From positions 8,438,501 through 8,502,500 of the forward strand of contig NC_089222.1 of assembly GCF_963924675.1 (NCBI RefSeq): a DNA stretch of 64,000 nucleotides, read 5' to 3'. The stretch's first letter is position 1; every line of letters starts with the position of its first letter. The DNA comes from Phocoena phocoena (Eukaryota > Chordata > Mammalia > Artiodactyla > Phocoenidae). Shown piece after piece: positions 55,738-64,000 of this stretch. Under the pieces are notes generated by a model. It saw only the letters and a program-made list of their open reading frames with translations, was not told the origin of the DNA and did no database searches. The translations under genes were made by a program, and so were the position numbers.

Positions 55738-58159
55738 TGCCTTTTCATTTTATTGATTGTTTCCTTTACAGAGCAGAGTTTTTTAGTTTGATGTGGTCTC
55801 ACTTGTTTATTTTTGCTTTTGTTTCCTGTGCTTTTGGTGTCCTATCTAAAAAATATTTTTGCCAAGACCAATGTCAAGGAGCATTTCCTCGTTTTTTTTT
55901 AGGAGTTTTATGGTTTCAGGTTTTCATGAGGGCTTTGATTTGCATTTCTCTCATGACTAATGATGTTGAACATCTTTTCATCCTATATTGACTATTTTCA
56001 TGTCTTCTTTAAAAGTTTTTGTTCAGATATTTTGCCATCAAAATAAGTCAGACTGTGTATCTCATTATTAATGAATTGTAATATTTGTATATATATGCTG
56101 AATATGGATATAGTAAATATTTTCTTTGACTTTGAGAAAAAAATAGTGGTGAAGTGGAAATCCTTGTCTTGTTCCTGATCTTAGAGGAAATGCATTCAGT
56201 TTTTCACCATTGAGAATTATGTTTGCTATGGGTTTATCATATATAGCCTTTATTATGTTGAAGTAGGTTCCCTCTATGCCCATTTTCTAGGGAGTTTTTA
56301 TTATAAATGGGTATTGAATTTTGTCAAAAGCTTTTTCTGCATCTATTGAGATGATCATATGGTTTTTATTCTGCAATTTGTTAATATGGGATATCACATT
56401 GATTGATTTGCATATATTGAAGAATCCTTGCATTCCTGGGATATATCCCACTTCATCATGGTGTATGATCCTTTTAATGTGTTGTTGGATTCTGTTTGCT
56501 AGTATTTTGTTGAGGATTTTTGCATGTATATTCATCAGTGATATTGGTCTGTAATTTTCTTTTTTTGTAGTATGTTTGTCTGGTTTTGGGATCAGGGTGA
56601 TGGTGGCCTCGTAGAATGAGTTTGGGAGTGTTCCTTCCTCTGCAAATTTTTGGAAGAGTTTGAGAAGGATGGGTGTTAGCTCTTCTCTAAATGTTTGGTA
56701 GAATTCGCCTGTGAAGCCATCTGGTCCTGGACTTCAGTTTGTTGGAAGATTTTTAATCAGTTTCAATTTCATTACTTGTGATTGGTCTGTTCATATTTTC
56801 TATTTCTTCCTGGTTCAGTCTTGGAAGGTTATACCTTTCTAAGAATTTGTCCAATTCTTCCAGGTTTTCCATTTTATTGGCAGAGAGTTGCTTGTAGTAG
56901 TCTCTTAGGATGCTTTGTATTTCTGCGGTGTCTGTTGTAACTTCTCCTTTTTCATTTCTAATTGTATTGATTTGAGTCCTCTCCCTCTTTTTCATGATGA
57001 GTCTGGCTAATGGTTTATCAATTTTGTTTATCTTCTCCAAGAACCAGCTTTTAGTTTTATTGATCTTTGCTGTTGTTTTCTTTGTTTCTATTTCATTTAT
57101 TTCTGCTCTGATCTTTAAGATTTCTTTCCTTCTGCTAACTTTGGGTTTTGTTTGTTCTTTCTCTAGTCCCTTTAGGTGTAAGGTTAGATTGTTTATTTGA
57201 GATTTTTTTTGTTTCTTGAGGTAGGTTTGTATAGCTATAAACATTCCTCTTAGAACTGCTTTTGCTGCATCCCATAGGTTTTGGATCATCGTGTTTTCAT
57301 TGTCGTTTATCTCTAGGTATTTTTTGATTTCCTCTTTGATATCTTCAGTGATCTCTTGGTTATATAGTAACGTATTGTTTAGCCTCCATGTGTTTGTATT
57401 TGTTACGTTTTTTCCCCTGTAATTGATTTCTAATCTCAGAGTGTTGTGGTCAGAAAAGATGCTTGATATGATTTCAATTTTCTTAAATTTACTGAGGCTT
57501 GATTTGTGATCCAAGATGTGATCTATCCTGGAGAATGTTCCGTGCGCACTTGCGAAGAAAGTGTAATCTGCTGTTTTTGGTTGGAATGTCTTATAAATAT
57601 CAATTAAATCTGTCTGGTCTACTGTGTCATTTAAAGCTTGTGTTTCCTTATTAATTTTCTGTTTGGATGATCTGTCCATTGGTGTAAGTGAGGCGTTAAA
57701 AGTCCCCCACTATTACTGTGTTACTGTTGATAATCTCTTTTAGAGTTGTTAGCATTTGCCTTATGTATTGAGGTCTCCTATGTTGGGTGCATATGTATTT
57801 ATAATTGTTATATCTTCTTGGATTGATCCCTTGATCATTACATAGTGTCCTTCCTTGTCTTTTGTAGCATTCTTTATTTTACAGTCTCTTTTATCTGATA
57901 TGAGTATTGCTACTACAGTTTTCTTATTTCCATTTGCATGGAATATCTTTTTCCATCCCCTCACTTTCAGTCTGTGTGTGTCCCTAGGTCTGAAGTGGGT
58001 CTCTTGTAGACAGCATATATATGGGTCTTGTTTTTGTATCCATTCAGCAAGCCTGTGTCTTTTGCTTGGAGCATTTAATCCCTTCACGTTTACAGCAGTT
58101 ATCGATATGTATGTTCCTATTAGCATTTTCTTAACTGTTTTGGGTTTGTTTTTGTAGGT

Positions 58160-58995
58160 CCTTTTCTTCTCCTGTGTTACCCATTTAGAGAAGTTCCTTT
58201 AGCACTTGTTGTAGAGCTGGTTTGGTGGTGCTGAATTCTCTTAGCTTTTGCTTGTCTGTAAAGCTTTTGATTTCTCCATCAAATATGAATGAGATCCTTG
58301 CCTGGTAGAGTAATCTTGGTTGTAGGTTCTTCCCTTTCATCACTTTAAGTATACTACTCTTCTGGCTTTTAGAGTCTGCTGAGAAATCAGCTGTTAACCT
58401 TATGGGAGTTCCCTTGTATGTTGTTTGTCATTTTTCCTGTTCTGGTTTCAGTAATTTTTCTTTGTGTTTAATTTTTGCCAATTTGATTACTGTGTGTCTT
58501 GGTGTGTTTCTTCTTGGGTTTATTCTGTATGGAACTCTCTATGCATCCTGGACTTGGGTGGCTCTTTCTTTTCCCATGTTAGGGAAGTTTTTGACTATAA
58601 TCACTTCAAATATTTTCTCGGGACCTTTCTCTCTTCTCCTTCTGGGACCCCTATAATGTGAATGTTGTTGTGTTTAATGTTGTCCCAGAGGTCTCTTGGG
58701 CTGTCTTCATTTCTTTTCATTCTTTTTTCTTTATTCTGTTCCGCAGCAGTGAATCCCACCATTCTGTCTTCCAGGTCACTTCTCCGTTTTTCTGCCTCAG
58801 TTATTCTGCTATTGATTCCTTCTATTTTAGTTTCATTTCAGTTATTGTATTGTTCATCTCTGTTTGTTTGTTCTTTAATTCTTCTAGACCTTTGTTAAAC
58901 ATTTCTTGCATCCTTTTGATCTTTGCCTCCATTGTTTTTCTGAGGTCCTGGATCTATCTTTATTCTGAATTCTTTTTCTGGAATGTTGCCTATCG
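58160..58995 (-). pseudogene. Broken L1 ORF1
   Basis: The right end near 58995 corresponds to the ORF1 start (the reverse of ATGGCGATAGGCAAC, paralleling EIGNLPEK at 44.1 kb). The left end near 58200 corresponds to the ORF1 C-terminal domain. No long frame survives on the minus strand. The plus-strand frames here are shadows. Confidence 0.85.
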
Positions 58996-59965
58996 CCATT
59001 TCATTTAGTTGTTTTTCTGTGGTTTATCTTGTTCCTTCATCTGGTACATAGCCCGCTGCCTTTTCATCTTGTCTGTCTTTCTATGAATGTGGATTTTGTT
59101 CTACAGGCTGCAGGATTGTAGTTCTTCTTGCTTCTGCTGTCTGCCCTCTGGTGGATGAGGCTATCTAAGAGGCTTGTGGAAGTTTCTTGATGGGAGAGAC
59201 TGGTGGTGTGTAGAGCTGGCTGTTGCTCTGGTGGGCCGAGCTCAGTAAAACTTTAATCCGCTTGTTTGCTGATGGGTGGGGCTGGGTTCCCTCCCTGTTG
59301 GTTGTTTGGCTGAGGCGACCCAACACTGGAGCCTACCTGGGCTCTTTGGTGGGGCTAATGGCTGACTCTGGGAGGGCTCACGCCAAGGAGTACTTCCCAG
59401 GACTTCTGCTGCCAGTGTCTTTGTCACTTGGTGAGCCACAGCTCCCCCGCCTCTGCAGGAGACCCTCCAACACTAGCCGGTGGGTCTGGTTCAGTCTCCT
59501 GTGGGGTCACTGCTCCATCCCCTGGGTCCCGATGTACACACTACTTTGTGTGTGCCCTCTAAGAGTGGGGACTCTGTTTCCCCCAGTCCTGCCGAAGTCC
59601 TGCAGTCAAATCCCGCTAGCCTTCAAAGTCTGATTCTCTAGGAATTCCTCCTCCTGTTGCCAGACCCCCGTGTTTGGAAGCCTGACGTGGGGGTCAGAAC
59701 CTTCACTTCAGTGTGTGGACTTCTGTGTATAAGTATTCTCCAGTTTGTGAGTCACCCACCCAGCAGTTATGGGATTTGATTTTATTGTGATTTTGCCCCT
59801 CCTACCGTCTCATTGTGGCCTGTCCTTTCTCTTTGGATGTGGGGTATCTTTTTTGGTGAGTTTCAGTGTCTTCCTGTCAATGATTGTTCAGCAGTTAGTT
59901 GTGATTCTGGTGTTCTTGAAAGAGGGAGTGAGAGCATGTCCTTCTATTCTGCTATCTTGAACCAA
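58990..59965 (-). promoter_or_regulatory. L1 5'-UTR (internal promoter region)
   Basis: About 1 kb upstream of ORF1 in the minus-strand L1. It is more GC-rich than its surroundings, with landmarks such as GACAGCAGAAGCAAGAAGAA (reverse of about 59120-59145) also seen at 43944. The first bases on the minus strand include TCAAGATAGCAGAA; in human L1 the equivalent start (CAAGATGGC) binds YY1, and here it is altered. In active L1s this region drives transcription; here it is probably dead. Confidence 0.8.
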
Positions 59966-59984
59966 TCTGAAATGTTCATAATTT

Positions 59985-60190
59985 ATTATTGTATTCTCAG
60001 TGTCTGACACATAATAGATGTCCAATAAACCTAAAAAAAAGAGAGTACTATTTCACCTGACTTTGACAGCAGTGTGAAATAGGTATTATCTTCATTTTTA
60101 CAAATTCAGAAATTGAGGTTCAGGAAAGTTCAGTAATCTGATGAGCCACAGTGCTGATAAACAGTGGATATTTGTACCCCAGAGCTCCTG
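59985..60190 (+). mobile_element. L2 3' tip followed by MIR
   Basis: GTGTCTGACACATAATAGAT with CCAATAAAC resembles an L2/MIR end. At 60060-60190, GTGAAATAGGTATTATCTTC, TTTTTACAAATTCAGAAATT and GGTTCAGGAAAGTTCAGTAA follow MIR on the plus strand. Confidence 0.65.
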
Positions 60191-61802
60191 CATGTGACTT
60201 TTCTCTCACTTGGTTTCTCATCCTCCTCTCCAGAAGAGTAACCTGGATTTCTTACATGGCAGCTCAAGGGTCCTTGTAAGAGCAAGAGGCCTGAGATGTT
60301 CCAAAACATCACTTCCTCAATATTCAGTTGATGAAAGCACTAGAAAACCCAGCGGAGATTCACAGGGCAATGGTGTACGCTCCACCTCTGCATGGAGGGG
60401 TTGCGTGTGCAAGCAGAGTGAGAGATTGCTGGAAATTGTCTTTGGAGACTAGCTACCACAGGGAGTCACCATCTCTATAGGGTCCGAGTTTCCTAGTACT
60501 GTGGTTCCTTCTCTAATAATTCTCCCACCTCAGAACATCTTTCTCTGAGATTTGAAAGGCATGGAAAGCAAAGCTGTAACCTGCTAGAACATTCCCATTA
60601 AAAGAAGTGATCTGGGTTTGATTTTTACAAATAAGTAGACCTGTAAAAATCTTAAAACGGCCTCTTATTCCAGAAAGAGGTAACTATGGTTGTCAGCAGA
60701 TTTCACAAGGAATTGGTGTTTTCGTCTTGCTTGGGAATGCTTCTGTCTCCCAAGGAGAGGCCTTGGATTAATGCTACTGTCCTGGGATTCTCACAGCTAG
60801 AATCCTTGCCTGCAAGGTAAAGTCCCTCAAACTGCAAAGCTAAGACAGTTGCCTCTTCCTTCCAAAGTGGAAACAAGCAATTTCAGGAAGAGGTGGGAAG
60901 ACATTTCCCCTCAAAGGATTCTTTTGGCTCCCTTCTACAAGACACTCAGCAACTTCAGAATTTTACAATCAAATAATGTCTTTTTAGCATGTAATCATCT
61001 GTTATGGGGAGCTGGGCTTTTATAGTTGTGTTAATTACTCAGGTTGGAAGTAAAAGCACTTTAAAGAAAATCTTCTGGATTTACTGGGGTGATATTTGAA
61101 GCAATTCCTTTGAAAGTAGGAAATGTAACAGGGAGTCTTGTGGATGTTTTTTTCCCTGTTGCTGTCAGGGAAGAAAGTTGGAGGAATGCCTCTTTAGGGA
61201 CCGAAAAGGAACAGTCCAAAGGAGAACGTGGAAAACCATAGAAGATTTGAGTTCGGTTCAGCTTCTGTCAGCTAATTGTATTTTGGTGAGTAATTAATTA
61301 TTCAATACAGTGGGTGTTTTCAACAGTCTCTCCCTCCTCCCGTGTATATTTCTTTCTCAAGTTGTCCTGGATAAAAAAGAATCTGGCAAAAGCAGCTGAG
61401 CGAAGCATCCTTTCAGAAAACACAAAATGAAGCTAAAATAGCAGAACCAGGCTCAGTTTGAAATTTCTCTGTGTCAGTTCCTCAGAGACGTAGTGGGCAT
61501 GGCTGTCTTTTCTGTGGGCTCCCTTGATCCTGTATTCCAAAGTAGCTGGAAAGGTGTTATGACCTTGATGCGGGAAAATAGAGTCCCCAAAAAGACCTAG
61601 CCCCAAGTTGGCAAGCACTGATTCTGAAATATGCATAATTTCAAGAGCAAACGAGCCCTCTCAATTTCAAAACAAGTAGGCTGGGATTTAGATACTACAT
61701 TCTCCATAGCTTTGCTCTGATGTGATTCACTTTGCAGTGAAATTACAAATAAGGCTCTAGACCACCAGTTACTGGAGGTCTCAGGAGGATTTGGCTAACC
61801 TG
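60191..61802. other. Unique DNA, repeat-free
   Basis: About 1.6 kb with no repeat I can recognise, the cleanest unique block in the window. It holds homeodomain-type TAATTA motifs (61034, and TAATTAATTA near 61290). No coding exon is convincing; the 80-codon frame at 60210-60452 has no features. Confidence 0.5.
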
Positions 61803-62395
61803 CTGTTCCATTTACTATTGCTGTGTAGTGATCAATCCCAAACTAATTAATTTAAAATAACAACCATTTTTTTATGCCTCCAAATCCTTTGTGTTGGCAA
61901 TTCAGTAAGGGTATGGTGGGGATAGATTGCTTTGCTTTGTGGTGGCTGGGCCTTCAGCTGGGTAAATGCAAATGGCTGAGAGCTAAAGTCCATTTCCAAA
62001 GATGGCTTCTTGACTCACACGTCTGGATGTTGGCTGGAACCTTTGCTGGGTGTCTTAAGTGGAGCATCTGTGTATGGTCTTTCCATGGGGCTTGGCTTCC
62101 TCACAGCATGGAGGCTTTTGGGTGGTTGGACTGCTTACAGGGTAGCTCAGAGCTTTAAATGTGAAAGTCTGCCTGAACAAGGCAGAAGGTGCAGTGCCTT
62201 TTATGATCTAGCCTCAGAAGTCAGAGTGTCACTGCTGCCATTCTCCATTCACCAAAGCAGTCATAGATCACAGGTTTGAGGGGAGGGGACATAAGTGCCA
62301 CTTCTTGATGAGTTAGTGGTTAGGTCATGCTGTAGAAGAGTATGTTGAAGAGAGATTATCGTGGCCATTTTGGGAAATACAATCTTCCATTTCCC
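61803..62395 (-). mobile_element. MLT1-like (ERVL-MaLR) LTR
   Basis: Reverse landmarks: CCATTTACTATTGCTGTGTA, TTAATTTAAAATAACAACCA, GGCTTGGCTTCCTCACAGCA, GCCTTTTATGATCTAGCCTC, AGAAGTCAGAGTGTCACTGC. Same general order as the LTRs at 25661 and 35735. The right end is vague. Confidence 0.65.
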
Positions 62396-63339
62396 TGATT
62401 CGATTAGAACAGGGCTTAGGACTGAGTGTTATGACTTGCCTTGAGGATTAAATCCACCTACCAATTACTCAGATTTATACTATACTGTGTACAAGATAAT
62501 GGACCAAAAAGCTCATGTCTCATGGACATGGAAGATTGTATATATCTTCTCACAAAAGGGGCAAAAGACACAGCCATTGAGTTTTGGGGAGGTTTGTTAC
62601 ATATCAATGGCTGGATGATACAGGTTATAAAATCAGTGTACATTGTTCAATTTAATTTTCATGTATATATCAAATAACCACTTAGAATATATAAATTTTA
62701 AATAGTATTAAATGTTGACACAGTTGTGTGTATATATGTGTATGTATGTGTATAAAAATCTAGAAGTACATCTAACAAGAGACATGCAATACCTTTATGA
62801 AGGAAAATATAAAAATTTGTTGAAATATATGTAGAAAATCTTGTAATGGAACAATAACAAATTTTTATAGATAAGTGTTTCAATATAGTTAATATGTTGG
62901 CTTTTCTCACATTGGTCTACAAATGTATTCCAATCAAAATCCCAATAGGGATTTTTGTTTGTTTGGTTGGGGTTTGCTTTGTCTTGTTTCGTTTTTGTTT
63001 TAGTAGCTTAATTCCCCTTTGCTTAAGTTAGCCCCTGGGTGTCTGTCACTTGCCACCAGAGAACCCTAACTCATAAAATGGGTTAATTTTACATCATCCA
63101 TTCTCCCTTTCCTCAACTCTACCCTGCTGATGGGGATGATTTTTCAATATAGGCACAAATAGCATGTGAGAATTAAATGGATATGATTTTTCACCATTCC
63201 CTTTGACAAGATGTGTTCGAAAGTTAAAAACAAGATTTCATCAGTATCTCTAAGGTTACTAACAGTATAATGGAAATCCTCCAAAATGACTTTTTTCACC
63301 TCACAATTATTCATCAATCATTCATTCTTATTCTCCAAT
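62396..63339. other. Unique AT-rich DNA
   Basis: No gene recognised. A short TG/TA-rich run lies at 62725-62755 and a TTTG-rich run at 62955-63000. Confidence 0.5.
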
Positions 63340-63510
63340 TAGTTATTGAGTGTCAGTTGTGAGAGACATGCTGTGATAGGTGCTAGAGATAAAATGGGAG
63401 GACAACAGCAACAACAAACATGATTCCAGCCCTTATGGAGTTGGTGTTCTATGTAGGTAGGGAGACAGATATAGAAATAATTGCACAAAATACTTTAAGA
63501 TTGTAGCAAC
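63340..63510 (-). mobile_element. LINE-2 3' end
   Basis: TTAGTTATTGAGTGTCAGTT, ATAGGTGCTAGAGATAAAAT, CCAGCCCTTATGGAGTTGGT and GGGAGACAGATATAGAAATA follow the reverse of the L2 3' end. Confidence 0.75.
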
Positions 63511-64000
63511 TAATACGATGAAGACCAAATGAACGCTGTTTATCTCATTAGATGCTATCACATGGACAAGATGCTGGAAAATTTCAATGTAAGCTTCTGT
63601 ACTTTACAGTTTTGGAAGAATATAGGGTTATTTTTGTAAACATTTACCTTCCAACAGAATTCACAATATTTGGAATCAGACCGTTATATATTGATTTTTA
63701 TGGCTTCAATATCACAGCAAAACTTTGCCTTCACCACCTATCATATTTCATTTCTTCTGCTTATTAATAGCCTTAATTTCGTGCATTAAATGACAATTAA
63801 GTAAAAAAGTATCTGAGACTAACATGATGAAAAGATAACTCAATTTTGGGGAGTAGATTAGATTTAGAGAGTAATTCAGTAAACATTGATTTAGTGATTT
63901 TAATGGAAAATTATTCTTTGGAAAATGAAGAGAAAATTAAAAGGTAACTAATGTGATTTGTAAATAAATGTCATTATCAACTTGAATGACAGTTTAAGGT
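63511..64000. other. No recognised gene or repeat
   Basis: AT-rich DNA at the right edge of the window. Nothing recognised. Confidence 0.5.

Larger units (their letters stand above)
54596..56141 (+). mobile_element. Candidate retrocopy inserted in an L1
   Basis: A 1.55-kb block between two halves of one L1, flanked by AATAGTGGTGAA (54584-54595 and 56142-56153). It ends in GAGAAAAAAA with AGTAAA about 20 bp upstream (56112-56117), as for a polyadenylated plus-strand RNA. The content is old L1M-type sequence in minus orientation, including a second overlapping L1M piece from about 55925, plus two CHR SINEs and a TG microsatellite (54701-54731). An older L1 inside a younger one is unusual. The retrocopy reading is inference. 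Confidence 0.6.
52740..58126 (-). pseudogene. Broken L1 ORF2, split by an insert
   Basis: The endonuclease start (57761-58126) keeps QETH and reads NVKGLN for NVNGLN. The following 308-codon frame (56753-57679) keeps SRIDHILDH and the catalytic SDHN, then the linker. The reverse transcriptase shows [11 protein letters not shown] (56287-56535) and, after the insert, [15 protein letters not shown] (54187-54654). The C-terminal Cys/His motif (52945-53334) reads [18 protein letters not shown], so its last Cys is Asn. Catalytic boxes are well preserved but the frame is broken. Confidence 0.94.
52585..59965 (-). mobile_element. Near full-length L1, split by a ~1.55-kb insert
   Basis: Minus-strand L1 in two parts, 52585-54595 (3'-UTR and ORF2 end) and 56142-59965 (rest of ORF2, ORF1, 5'-UTR). 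Together they make about 5.8 kb, near full length. The 5' end reads GGTTCAAGATAGCAGAATAG on the minus strand, an L1 start. The 3'-UTR differs from those of the other L1s here (ATTAGTCATACATTTTATAC), suggesting a different subfamily. The two parts meet in L1 coordinates at the 12-bp repeat AATAGTGGTGAA. Confidence 0.92.

Noticed and set aside
52530..60000. AATGTCATTATTTACTTA near 52534 and AATGTTCATAATTTATTA near 59970 as the TSD of the near full-length L1
   Set aside because: The match is imperfect, AT-rich, and the left copy lies some 40 bp from the L1 tail, so chance is as likely.

Overview
This window looks like nuclear DNA of a whale or dolphin. The strongest sign is the short retroposons. 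Thirteen tRNA-derived SINEs carry the right-hand signature CACCAGGGAAGCCC. Nine to twelve of them match, from memory, the CHR family of cetaceans, hippos and ruminants, and the compact ~205-bp copies match the cetacean CHR-2 type. Almost everything else is mammalian interspersed repeat: LINE-1, LINE-2, MIR, MER5-like hAT fragments, old MaLR/ERVL-type LTRs and two ERV solo LTRs. I found no intact host protein gene, no rRNA or tRNA gene and no CRISPR. Family names come from recognition of consensus features, not from a database search.

Layout. 1-9.8 kb: unique DNA with old repeats (hAT, L1M, ERVL-type LTR, L2, MIR), two microsatellites and a 47-bp tandem duplication. 9.8-11.4 kb: an old LTR-like stretch, then a small CpG island with GC boxes and a perfect DR1 nuclear-receptor site, then a solo LTR on the minus strand; this is the only promoter-like locus. 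11.4-19.4 kb: MER5, MIR, L2, CHR SINEs and two short 5'-truncated L1s with perfect target-site duplications (TSDs). 19.4-24.1 kb: two abutting minus-strand L1s, one split by an ERV solo LTR. 24.1-27.4 kb: unique DNA, MIR and an MLT1-like LTR. 27.4-60 kb: an L1-dominated block holding five long L1s (27.4-30.0 plus, 30.3-35.2 minus, 37.2-42.9 minus, 43.9-48.0 plus, 52.6-60.0 minus), with nested SINEs and a 1-kb L2. 60-64 kb: mostly unique DNA with MIR, L2 and MLT1-like pieces.

L1 makes up roughly 40 percent of the window by my own addition, which fits a gene-poor or X-like region (inference). All L1 ORFs are broken, yet many catalytic motifs remain readable (endonuclease QETH and SDH; reverse-transcriptase FADD). 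The SINEs nested in L1s depend on the L1 machinery and several keep perfect 10-16 bp TSDs, so the nesting order can be read.

I see no new gene system. The items most worth a second look are structural: a near full-length L1 split by a ~1.55-kb A-tailed insert flanked by a 12-bp repeat (a candidate retrocopy); an L1 whose ORF1 start is inverted; an L1 ending just after an internal AATAAA; two facing CHR SINE pairs that could form long RNA hairpins; a perfect 20-bp-arm hairpin in unique DNA; in-frame duplications in L1 ORF1 and ORF2; and the CpG island with its DR1 element.
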